Source: Termitomyces sp. T153
Lineage: Eukaryota; Basidiomycota; Agaricomycetes; Agaricales; Lyophyllaceae
Assembly: GCA_018296165.2 (NCBI GenBank)
Contig: JACKQL020000002.1
Coordinates: 2,046,001 to 2,110,000 of the forward strand
Reading direction: 5' to 3'
DNA: 64,000 nucleotides
The notes under the pieces were generated by a model. The model was not told the DNA's origin. It ran no database searches and was given only the letters and a program-made list of their open reading frames with translations. Below are positions 49,210-58,545 of the stretch, in pieces (position 1 is the first letter of the stretch; each line of letters opens with the position of its first letter). Both the position numbers and the translations under genes were made by a program.

Positions 49210-50387
49210 CTACTGCTTCTGTTGGACAACACTCCCACCGACGACGTCGAGGACCTTCCAGTCGATTTCGATACCCTGCTCGCTGAATATCTTGCGGGCG
49301 TCTTTGGCGATGGCGTCGAAGCCGGCGGTGGCCAGAGCGAGGATGGTGGGACCTGCGCCGGATAGACATATACCGAGGAGCCCTGGGTGTGTCGCGGGAG
49401 TGATGCGGGACGTGACCTCTGGGAGACCGGGGATCTATACGAGGCTCGGTGAGGGGATGCAAGCAAGCAAGGAGGAAAGCGAGCGCACGAGAGTTTTCCG
49501 GTAGGGCTGATGCACGCGGTCTTTCATCGCTTCGTAAATGAGGTCAGGGTCCGGCGGTGATTGCGCGAGTGCCGTCGTGAGTACCGCTAACCGCTGGAGG
49601 TTGAATACCTGCCTTGGTGGTGAGACAGGGGTGTGGCCGACCAAGTGAACTCACGGACCAGATCTTTCCTCGAATACATTTTCGGCAGGACCTCTCTCGC
49701 CTTGGCAGTGCTGAGCTCGAACCTGGGAATGATAGCGACGGCCTTGATACACTGAGCCCAGCCGAAACGGACGTAATGGCCAATGCCGAGCGGGGGCACG
49801 GGGGGCCTGAGTCCCCAGTCCTTGCCGGCGTCGGGCGGGTACTCGGGGAGGACCTCGCTGAGCGGGACACTGGCTGCCTCGCTGGCCTCGTCGTCGAGTT
49901 CCTTGAGGTAGGAGCCTACGAAGCCGCCTACGAGGGCGGCGGTGACGTTGTCGGGGTGACGCTCGACCATGAGGGCAAAGTCGAGGAGGCGCTCGGTGGG
50001 GAGGTGGAGGGCGCCGAGGGCGTCGCCGAGGAGGACGCCGGCGATGACGGCTGCGCCTGAGGAGCCGAGACCGCGGCCAAAGGGGATCTCGTTGGCGCAG
50101 TGGAGGGAGAGGCCGGAGGGGAAGGAGGGGATGTTGTTGCAGCGCAGGACGTAGAGCGCGACGCGGGTGGTGAGGTTCTTGTAGGCATCGAGGGGGACTT
50201 CGTCGGCGCCTTCGCCAGAGTATGTGATGGTCGGGTGCTTGTACGACGACGGCGACGGCGAGGGCGAGGGCGCAGGGACGGTGACGGTGAGCGTGAGATG
50301 GAGAGAAAGCGAGAGCCCGACGACGTCAAAGCCTGGCCCGATGTTGGCAGACGTCGCCGGCACAGAAATCGTAAACACGCGAGTCAT
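49210..50387 (-). CDS. THR1: Homoserine kinase
   Basis: Three exons (49659-50387, 49489-49608, 49210-49434) give 357 aa, close to yeast Thr1. This is a GHMP kinase: the N-terminal VPATSANIGPGFDVVGLSL, the ATP-binding motif IPFGRGLGSSGAAV (about 101-114), MVERHPDNVTAALVGGF, and the C-terminal GICLSGAGPTILAL. It phosphorylates homoserine on the way to threonine. ATG 50387 was chosen (MTRVFTISVP), since the codons upstream contain no earlier ATG. The second intron is spliced from GTGCGC and restores HPGLLGICLSG in frame. The gene converges on the dynein gene (119 bp between stop codons) and already shows the GC-rich codon use of the next 5 kb. Confidence 0.94.
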
Positions 50388-50459
50388 TGACAACGAGCAG
50401 ACGGGTTTTTTTTTGTTTTCTTTTTTTTTCGTTTCGGATGATCGGTCCTAACAATAATA

Positions 50460-52295
50460 CTATTTCTGATACCCATAATACCCCTGCTGTCCCGTCCTCA
50501 AATGCGCAGGCAACGTCGCCGCCGCCGCAGTCGCAGACGCATACACTGTATTCGCCACAGCCGGCGTCCTCCCCCCCGGCGTCCCAAAAAAGCTCCCATA
50601 CGTCCCCGGCTGCACCTGAGGCTGAGGAGTGTTCTTTCCACTTGCCTGCTGCTGCTGTGCTGTATACAAACTACTATACCAAGTCGAATACGAAGCAGCC
50701 GTATACCCCTGCTGCTGGCCCGTATAATAATTCTGCGGCTGACCCGGCTGAGGCGTATATGCATAATACTGCGGCGCATACTGCGTGTACCCATTCGCGC
50801 CCGTCGTCGTGTTCGTGCTCGTGCTCGTGCTCGATGGGCGGTAGGGCTGCGTCTGTCCCTGCTGCCCGTAAGCGTACGTGTAGCCCGAGTACGGGAGTGC
50901 AACGGGCGCAGTGACGGGCGCAGTGGATGCCGTCGCCGCCGTAGTCGTCGTCGTCGTTGGGGCCGGCGTTGGCGTGGCGGCGGGCGGGGGAACCACAGCC
51001 CGAGACGATTTTTTAAACGTGGTGTCGTCGGACAGGGCTCCAGGCTGCGTGGCGGGAAGTGTGCCGGGCCATCCGGGAGAGGGACAAGTCGCAAGCGTGC
51101 GGTGGAGTTTGTGGAGGATCGACGGAGGCGGTACGATAGTGTTTGTGGATGTCCGAGGACGCAACGAGGCGAGGATCGTCAATGTTTCTAGTATTCCTTG
51201 TGCTGTAGAATGTAAACAAGTGATTTCTGTTGTGACATGGGCGGTTTTACCTGTGTCCCACTCTTCCGAGCCCTCTTCGAGCTCGCCATCGTTGATGATC
51301 CGCTCGACCTGCAGGTGCTCAAGCCTGACCAACGCTCGGCGGTTCCTGTCGAGCAGCTCCTGCGCCGCATTTTCCAGCTCGAGCGTGTCGAGCGCACTCT
51401 TGACAGCAGCAGCCTCTTCTGGGGGGAACAGCTCACGCAGCTCGTTTTCGAGATCCACAGATTCGCGCGTGTGGACCTCGATTTCTCCAGGGGTGGACTC
51501 GTGCACGGATCCGCAGGGCTTTGTGCGGCGTGCGTAGAGCGCGAGTGCGAGCTCGTTTCGGCCGACGACCTCGCCGTCGTGGTCAAAGGTGGGTGCAAAG
51601 CCGGCCCAGGGCCCAAAGTCGAGAAAGGAGCCGGTGCTGACGGTGCGCTGCTGTGGGAGGGGCTTGATGGACTGGACGTTGGCTGTGGATGCATACGAGG
51701 CAAGGGTGGAGTAGGTGTGGGACTGGGGGGTGGGGAGGATGGCGACGAGCTCTGCGTGGGCGGTGGGGAGGGCGGTGAGGGCGTCTGCGAGGTCGGCGTC
51801 GTTGTTGAGGGACGTCCAGTAGTCGTGGGCGGGGAGGTGCTGGACGAGGGCGTACTTGAGGGGCCTGTTGGCGGGGAGAAAGGCGTCGAGGGAGGCGGGG
51901 AGAGGGGCGGTGTGGCGGGCGGCCTGGGCGAGGAGGTCGGTGGCGAGGGCGCAGAAGCGGGTCTGCTGGGCGGCGGTGGGCGAGGGCGTTGCGCGGGGCA
52001 GCGACGAGATGGGCTGGAGGTGGGCGACGGCGGCGCGCAGGACGGCGAGCGGCTGGGACTCGGCCAGCAGGGTCCGCAGTGAGCTCGAGCGGCCGGGGAC
52101 GTCGTGGACGGGGAAGACGCGGTCGAGCAGGCCGTGGGTGTCGACGATGGCGAGGATGTCGAGGACGGCGGCGGCGTGGTGCGCGGCAATGGGCGCGGCA
52201 GAGCGGCGGTGTTTCGGCGGCGGCGGCGGCAGGGCGGCATCGTCGTCGTCGTTGTCGGCGCGCTTGCGCTTTGTCGAGCGTGTCGGGCGCGCCAT
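50460..52295 (-). CDS. Unrecognised nuclear-type protein with Q/Y/P-rich C-terminal tail
   Basis: One long frame of 611 codons from ATG 52295. A 54-nt in-frame segment (51197-51250) has GTAAAA..AAG ends and is probably an intron, giving 593 aa. The N-terminus (MARPTRSTKRKRADNDDDD) is a basic-acidic nuclear signal-like stretch. Residues 40-390 look helical (VLDILAIVDTHGLLDRVF, LKYALVQHLPAHDYWTSLN, a Glu/Leu coiled coil around LENELRELFPPEE). The last 200 residues are prion-like: Thr runs, then Tyr/Gln/Gly/Pro repeats (for example QYAPQYYAYTPQPGQPQNYY). I do not recognise the family; an RNA-associated nuclear factor would fit the tail. Codons are strongly GC-ending. The first codons lie in a sequence related to the promoter tandem repeat next to them. 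Confidence 0.72.
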   Translation of the reverse strand: MARPTRSTKRKRADNDDDDAALPPPPPKHRRSAAPIAAHHAAAVLDILAIVDTHGLLDRVFPVHDVPGRSSSLRTLLAESQPLAVLRAAVAHLQPISSLPRATPSPTAAQQTRFCALATDLLAQAARHTAPLPASLDAFLPANRPLKYALVQHLPAHDYWTSLNNDADLADALTALPTAHAELVAILPTPQSHTYSTLASYASTANVQSIKPLPQQRTVSTGSFLDFGPWAGFAPTFDHDGEVVGRNELALALYARRTKPCGSVHESTPGEIEVHTRESVDLENELRELFPPEEAAAVKSALDTLELENAAQELLDRNRRALVRLEHLQVERIINDGELEEGSEEWDTGKTAHVTTEITCLHSTAQGILETLTILASLRPRTSTNTIVPPPSILHKLHRTLATCPSPGWPGTLPATQPGALSDDTTFKKSSRAVVPPPAATPTPAPTTTTTTAATASTAPVTAPVALPYSGYTYAYGQQGQTQPYRPSSTSTSTNTTTGANGYTQYAPQYYAYTPQPGQPQNYYTGQQQGYTAASYSTWYSSLYTAQQQQASGKNTPQPQVQPGTYGSFFGTPGGRTPAVANTVYASATAAAATLPAHLRTGQQGYYGYQK

Positions 52296-52314
52296 GGAAG
52301 CCAGAGTCAGACTT

Positions 52315-52463
52315 TTTCAATCTCCGCTCGCGTGTCGGGTGCGCCCATTTCAATCTCCGCTCGCGTGTCGGGTGCGCCGCTTTTCAATCTCCGCTCGCGT
52401 GTCGGGTGCGCCGTTTTTCAATCTCCGCTCGCGTGTCGGGCGCACCCATTTCAATCTCCGCTC
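52315..52463. repeat. 33-34-bp tandem repeat (about 4.5 copies) in a divergent promoter
   Basis: Direct copies of TTTCAATCTCCGCTCGCGTG followed by TCGGGTGCGCC start at 52315, 52348, 52382, 52416 and, partially, 52449. They fill most of the 183 bp between the start codons of the Q/Y-rich gene (minus) and mL43 (plus). The unit core CGTGTCGGGCGCGCC recurs at about 52277-52294, inside the first codons of the minus-strand gene. Confidence 0.9.
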
Positions 52464-52478
52464 TTTGCTTTCGCCATC

Positions 52479-52941
52479 ATGCTTCGGGGCACGCTGCGCT
52501 CGTTCCCCGCCAATGGCCACGCGGCCTTTCTCCCGCAGATTCGCAAGCTCGTCTTTGAGTGCTGCGACCGCTGGCCGTCCTCCGAGACGACCCGCAACTA
52601 TCTCTTTACCCGCCTCGTCGGTCTCGCGCGCGACAACCCCCATGTCGAGATTGTGGTGCGCCAGCGCGTCCACCGCGAGCCCATCGTCCGTGGCTTCTAC
52701 AGTAAGTCGCCGCCCCGTCTGCGCTGCACACCGTCCACCCACACGCCTTGCAGTCAACAACAGGGACAAGGTCATTCCCCTCAACGGCCTCTCACTCGCC
52801 GAAATCACCCAAAAAGTGCACCTTTTGCTGGACTCTTCGGGCGCGAAAATCAAACCACTCAAGCGGCGCACAGTAGAAAGCAACACGGAATCGGTCCGTG
52901 GCATCTGGAGCGGGCTGCACACCGACCGCCCTGTCCTCTAA
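52479..52941 (+). CDS. Mitochondrial large-subunit ribosomal protein mL43 (L51/S25/CI-B8 domain)
   Basis: Two exons (52479-52701, 52754-52941) give 136 aa. The thioredoxin-like L51/S25/CI-B8 domain is recognisable from RSFPANGHAAFLPQIRKLVF, ARDNPHVEIVVRQR, REPIVRGFYINNRDKVIPLN and LSLAEITQKVHLLLDSSGAK. This matches yeast Mrpl51 / human MRPL43, a component of the mitochondrial large ribosomal subunit. The start MLRGTLRS is a short basic presequence-like N-terminus. The gene is driven from the tandem-repeat promoter shared with the minus-strand gene. Confidence 0.9.
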
Positions 52942-53113
52942 AATGTTGCAGTCGTCACGTGATACCGTAGCCGTAGATTTTGAAAATGACAATCTGGGCC
53001 CGATCACACGTGTGAGCCGCAAGGTTAAAATGCGTTCTGGTGTAGCCCGAGGACCCATGAGAGCTTCTGGAAAGTCTGCCCCTGGCTTCGATTCATTTCA
53101 GAGCCGTATATAA

Positions 53114-55014
53114 ATGGACCCGACTGACCCACTCGCCCCGGCCCACATGCAGCACTCTCTGATCCCCGTCTACTCCCGGCCCTCTGTCGACGACGACGTC
53201 TCCCTCAGCCTGTCCATCGACGAGCTCCGGTGGCTCCATGCAAGCGAGGCCACCTTTGATGCAGTATGCCGTTCTCCATTCTCCCTGTCTGTCCATTCAC
53301 CGCCGTGTTCCAGCCGACAGAAGCCAGCACAAAGGTGTGCCCGCGGGGCCTCCGCACGCGCACCCGCAGCGGCCAGCGTCACCGCCACTACCACCTCCTC
53401 GACGGCACGCCCCTCGCCATCGCCGCCTCCACCTCCTCCTCCTCGTCCTCGTCCACCGCCACACCCGCGCCCCGCAGGCCGAGCACAAGCCTCATCCCCG
53501 TCCCAGCCCGCCCTGCCGCCCCGCCCGTGCGCACCGAGTGGATCTACCGCAGCCCAAAGCGGCCTTCCCCGCGCCCCCGCACACGCTCCACATCCTCGCG
53601 CACGCGCCCGAGGCCACCCACGGGCTACCATGCGCGGCCTGTGCATTCCGTCATCCCCGCGCTCAGTGCCAAGGAAAAGGAAAAGGAGAAAAGCATCTGG
53701 ACCATGCTGAGGCTCGGAGACGGCAAGGAGGAGGGCGGGTCGCCGGGCTCGAGGATTCTGGACATTGTCAATGCTGCCGAGAACGAGACGTCCAAGAAAG
53801 GCAAAGGCCTCGCGCTCGTCATCGGCCGCGGACGGCAACCGACACTCGATCCTCCGCCCCGCAACCGCGCCTCCTCTGCCTCCTCCAACTCCACCGCCTC
53901 CGCCCACACCGTCTCCACCCCCGCGACATCTCCCTCTCCCTCCGTCCCCGCGTCCCCAAAGCCCCCATCCACCGCCCCGACAAAATCCATCCTCAGCCGC
54001 TCCGCATCCACGTCCTCCCGTGCCGGCCCCCAGCGCTCCATCGCAGCGCTATTCACCCGCGGCACGTCCAGCGGCTCGGTCTCGGGCTCTGTCAAGAGCG
54101 TGACGTTTGTCGACGAGCCGACGGTCCATTACCCAGACGAGTACACTGACGCTGATTCAGAGGCTGAGCCTGCGCCCGACGAAAAGCCCAAGAGCACCCT
54201 CGGCACGCTCGAGCTGGAGCTTGACGAGGACGACTTTGCGTCGGGACTGAGCAAGGGCGCGCTGGCGTGGGAGATGGGGCTCGATATCGAGACCATGGAT
54301 CTTGATCTCAGTCTCGAGCTCGAAGTCGCGCCTGGCGTCAACCTCGATGCGCCGCTGGAGCTGGATATCGGGCAGAAATACGTGCCCCCGAAGCGGGAGG
54401 GGATTGGGGGGATCATCGAAGAGGACGAGAACGAAGACGAGGACGCGGCGCCGCTGGTGGACAAGTCCAAGAGCAAGGGTGCAGAGGGGCTCAAGCGGCT
54501 GTTGAGCCTCGGAGCTGGCACTAGAGCACACCGCAGGCCAACGCGCCCGACAATCTCGGGGCCCTTTGCGCTGGGCTCCACCTCACCCAACCCCCCAGCG
54601 AGCCGCTCCTCTGCCTCTCTGCGTTCCCAGACAAAGCCCAGCACGACCACAACACACACATTCCCCCCACGCTCACCGTACCCCGTTGCCCCATCAAGCG
54701 CACCCTCCACGCCCATCCACACCAAACCACATTCCTACCCCCGGCGCCCACGCACAGCGCCCTCCATAGGCAACACAAGCCCCACATCCACCACTTCAAG
54801 CATAGGCCTGAGCTCCCCCCGATGTGCGCCGTACGTCAGCTCCCTGCACACCGCCCCGTCGCTCGAGAGTTTCCGCAGTGCTGCCGGACGCAGCGTCCGC
54901 AGCCTCGGCAGCATCAAGAGCACCGCCAGCGCGCGCAGCGCCTTTCGTGCATTCCTAGGTAAAATCGGCATCGGCTCTAGTGTCGCGGTGGTGGGCGAGC
55001 ATGCCGACGAGTAG
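53114..55014 (+). CDS. Unrecognised Ser/Pro-rich disordered protein
   Basis: Two exons (53114-53263, 53314-55014) give 616 aa. The first 60 residues (MDPTDPLAPAHMQHSL, then DVSLSLSIDELRWLHASEAT) form the only part that looks conserved. The rest is low complexity: poly-Ser, Pro/Arg/Thr-rich tracts, an acidic middle (LELELDEDDFASGLSKG, then IIEEDENEDEDAAP) and a Ser-rich end with FRAFLGKIGIGSS. I see no enzymatic motif or transmembrane segment. GC-ending codons dominate; long overlapping frames on both strands here result from that bias and are not genes. The function is unknown; such proteins in fungi are often cytoskeletal or signalling scaffolds, but nothing here shows it. Confidence 0.68.
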
Positions 55015-55640
55015 ACGCTTCGATTCTTTCTTGGACTTGACTTTTTGGTGCAAAAAAAAAGAAAGCAAAAAAAAACAACGTTGTCGTTCGTATTGGATGG
55101 ATGGAAATCGAAACAGAATTTATTCTTGGTGTTTTTTCTATTTTTTACAGCTGGGCTCTCGGGTTATCTTGGTCTTGGACACACACCACCTCACACTCTC
55201 TGTATTCTTCAATCTTCGATCTCCAAGCTTCAAGCTTGAAAGCTCATGGCCATGCATCTGCCTCTGCTACATTGCATTGCATTGCATGCTGCATGCACAT
55301 ACCACACGCACATTACTTACACACACACACTAAAACCACCCTACTACACTCCTTTCGCATCTCACGCGTTTCCATCATGAGCTTGTCTTGTTACGTTATT
55401 ACTTCAACGATATCTGCACGCTAGGTGCCACGGGATGTATCCTCATCTATTCTTCACTTCACATGTTTCTTTGACGTCTTATGTACTTAGACTTTTCCTC
55501 TTTCTGACGATATAGAATTTATGTACGTATTCCCACAACGCACACCTAAACTGAGTGAGTGAGTGAGTGGTGATCAAATGCCCCCCCCCCTGGTACCCGC
55601 CGGCGTCGAACATGCTCAAGCTTGAGCCGCCGCCGCCGCC

Positions 55641-55665
55641 GACAGACAGACAGACAGACAGACAG
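55641..55665. repeat. (GACA)6 microsatellite
   Basis: Six perfect GACA units directly after a CCG-repeat tract. A third short GACA tract lies at about 55756-55768. Confidence 0.9.
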
Positions 55666-56192
55666 CGACGGACGTAGCAGGGGTATGCTGTTACAAAGCT
55701 TGAGTGACATCAATCATACATGCATGCGTGCACCGCAAGCCAAGCCTTGTGCGAACAGACAGACAGCCAGCTCGGTTTCATCACCGTGCCGTTGTGTCTC
55801 AGGTCAGTCAAGGGCTCTCACAGGCAGCACGGAAGCTCTCGGCAAGGGGTGTACCACAGTCCACTGTTTCCATTCAGAAAGTCAATTATGCATGCATACG
55901 TGCCGTGGGGTAACATCAAAACCTGGATCATCCCCCACCCCAAGAAAAAACGTACATAGCAAGCAACTCGACTTCCGACCTCTGCTTTGTATATAGTTCA
56001 ACCTATCCACTTCCCTCCTTTCATTGTCCGACTGACTAACATCCATCGACTGACTACGGGTCTGACCCTTACTTGGTATCCAAAATGCAAGCAAGTGGTC
56101 CCCCGGGCAAGCCAAGACACTCACACAAGGATAACGATTCGAGTCGATTCAAGGAGCGCGCAAAAGAGCCCCAGATTGGCGTGTGCGTATCC

Positions 56193-56223
56193 CAGACAGA
56201 CAGACAGACAGACAGACAGACAG
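56193..56223. repeat. (CAGA)n microsatellite, 31 bp
   Basis: Nearly eight perfect CAGA units, the same motif as the array 530 bp to the left. It is non-coding. Confidence 0.9.
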
Positions 56224-56598
56224 TCGTCGTGAGACACCAAACACGGGCTCTCGAATCAAATTGGATTTTAGACACCGCACCTAGAGGCAGAGCATAAATA
56301 AAACCTTGATACTCAAAACTCAGATAACCCACGGAGATGCGGGGATCAGCCATGGGTCCCGTTCCGCCTTGCCAAAGCAAAAGGCCCAGATTCTAATGAT
56401 CCATCCATTGTTCGTGGTATGTATTATTACAAAATGACGAATCCAATGTTCCCCGTATGATTCTACTTGTAGATAAATATTGAAAAATAAGAAAGGAAGA
56501 AAATGAATAATGTCCACTCGATGGGTATATATGTGCCTATCAGAAGATTGGCGCTCGCAAAGAGCCTATAAATGTTTTACTTTCTCCGAGTCCTGTGA

Positions 56599-58247
56599 TC
56601 ATCTGCCAGCAAAGCTCGCATGCTTTGAAACTCTGTTAACGCGCAAAGACTTGCGCGACGGGGTCCAAATCATATCTTCCAGGGGTATGGGCAGCGGACA
56701 GGGATGGAAGGGCTCCAAAGACCCAATAGAACCTTTTTCAGGGCTTTTCGAGTCTACATTCTTCTTCATGTTCGTATAGCTAAGCCGCACTCGAGGTATC
56801 CTGCCGTCATCGTCTCCGGGAACGAGAGATGTCGAAGTAGTCACAGCATTCCGGGATTGTGCCTCAAGTCGATACTCGGACCTCGCACGCTCAAGTTCTT
56901 CTTGTTCAACAGGGATCTCGTTGCCATCAGGATCAAGTCGAGCTGTATATAAAGATATCAGTGCATACTCCAAGGGCACACTTTGACAAGCCACGCACCC
57001 CAGCCTCGTTGACGTTGTGACACTACTTCACGCTGGCCACGCTGTGCAACTCTGCGAGCCCCTTGCCCCATCAAGATAAGCGGTTCGTCAAACCCTTCTA
57101 ATAAACTGATGGGATGGACATGTTCTTCGCCATCCGCGTTGACCCTCGTCCGCACCATATGGCCCGTGTCAGATTCTAAACCATACTCATTCGACACGAT
57201 ATCACTTCTACTCTCGCTGAAATCGTCTGTATAACTGTTCGGCTCTTCGAAAAGGACAACGCGAGAAGAACCAGTCGAAACAGGGGTAGGTAGATTTTGG
57301 ATGGAGGAAAAGTTGGACAATAGCGACAGTCTCTCGGACCGGGACGATATCGTTGATGAGCGTGATGGAAGCGTCAGCCTACGCCGGTGAAGGTCCTGTT
57401 GTGGAAGTAGGAAGCTATTGACTGGTGGGCTGCCCTCACGACTCCGTGCGGCAAGCTGCCTACGAAGCTCAATTGTTCGACGAGACAAAGGAGTAGGCCT
57501 GGTATCAGGGGAAAGGGTCCTTGTAAACTCTGAACGCTGCTGTCGTAGATGGTCAAATTCGCGTTCTACGTTGGCGATTAGCTGGGCAAAATAACCCTCA
57601 AAGCGCGAGAATGGATTCGAATTACTCCTCCCTGGGTTTGTAGTTGAAGTACGAGCTGCTTCACGGGCTGCTACACGTCTTCCAAGAAATGTAGCCGCGT
57701 CATCCGTAAGAGATTCGCGTTGTCGTTGTAATCGGCTCTCAAGCTGAGATCGAGCGAGGTGGGAATAGGGAGCCTGTGAAGCTGTAGGGGAACTTGAACT
57801 GCTTGAAGTGTCGCGTGAGAGTACGGCGGTACTAAGAGGCGGCAAGTCCCGGTTCAAACGTCTTGAAGAGCTCGGAAGTCTTACCGTTGGAAGCTGAGGT
57901 GTCGGTGGAACAAACGAGTCGTCGTGCGGAAAAGCAGTAGAAGATGGTTCTCCGACGCCAGAAGGCGCAAGGCCACTGAAAATATCATTGTCGACAGAAG
58001 GGCGATTCTGACGCTCTCCTGAGGTCGTGCTATCCGTAATTTCTGAGATACTGCGCCTCAATCGGCGTATCCTACTATAAGCAGCTTCAAGAGTAACAGA
58101 AGTTCGTTGAAGGGCCATCTGAGTTTCTCTATGGTCGCGTGGGCTACTTTCGGTCGTGAAGTCAGTCGTGACGATAGGTAAGCCATCGTTGTCACTTTGT
58201 GGTGAAGTCGTGGCAGAAAACGGCGTCAAGTACGAATTGGTGCTCAT
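56599..58247 (-). CDS. Unrecognised Ser/Arg-rich protein
   Basis: Two exons (56999-58247, 56599-56942) give 530 aa. The N-terminus (MSTNSYLTPFSATTS) and the first 350 residues are Ser/Thr/Arg-rich with short coiled-coil pieces (LEAAYSRIRRLRRSISEI; FEGYFAQLIANVEREFDHLR). The C-terminal part is better ordered: HMVRTRVNADGEEHVHPISL, then RLDPDGNEIPVEQEELERAR and RIPRVRLSY, with HPCPLPIPLEDM near the end. I see no catalytic motif or membrane helix, and I do not recognise the family. The donor GTGCGT and acceptor CAG give a 56-nt intron that keeps frame. Composition returns to the genome average here, in contrast to the GC-rich genes on its left. Confidence 0.7.
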
Positions 58248-58545
58248 GATGACTTCTCAGGCGGGTCGAGAGCCTACTACAATGAATGAGATCGGAGGGG
58301 AACATGATACATGGTATGCGCTCACTTTGCTACACACAGCGCTCCTAAGCCCGATGAGCAGCTGCTGGAGGGACCAAAGGGGGGGTAAGATGATAGTCTG
58401 AGTCGGACTGACGAGCGACTTTGATTGTTGCAAGCCACTCCGGCAATCCGTAAGTGCCTTACTGTGGCTGTGCATCTAATGGTTTCAAGTTAGGTTTCAA
58501 GTATATCTATTTGCGTATGTACGCTATTTGTCATCAGAGGTCTAA

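Larger units (their letters stand above)
55015..56598. other. Microsatellite-rich intergenic spacer
   Basis: No gene. It contains a T/A-rich 3' UTR-like start, TTGCA and ATGCATGC repeats (55265-55295), a short CA run (about 55320-55331), (GAGT)n at 55553-55569, a run of ten C at 55581-55590, CCG repeats at 55628-55640 and two GACA arrays. It separates two convergently transcribed genes and marks the right edge of the GC-rich block. Confidence 0.6.

Noticed and set aside
49614..50390. Long open frames antisense to the homoserine kinase gene
   Set aside because: They arise from GC-rich third positions of a well-supported kinase on the other strand; their proteins are low-complexity Gly/Glu/Arg sequence with no family features.
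50498..52353. Several long frames (up to about 360 codons) overlapping the Q/Y-rich gene on both strands
   Set aside because: All are shadows of the GC-biased coding strand; they consist of Arg/Pro/Ala or Gly/Val repeats and lack plausible introns or start contexts.
52315..52463. CRISPR-like array
   Set aside because: Repeats are directly adjacent without unique spacers, and the genome is eukaryotic.
53297..54799. Multiple antisense and frame-shifted ORFs over the gene at 53114-55014
   Set aside because: They mirror the low-complexity GC-rich coding strand; the sense frame alone joins through a canonical 50-nt intron to a sensible first exon.
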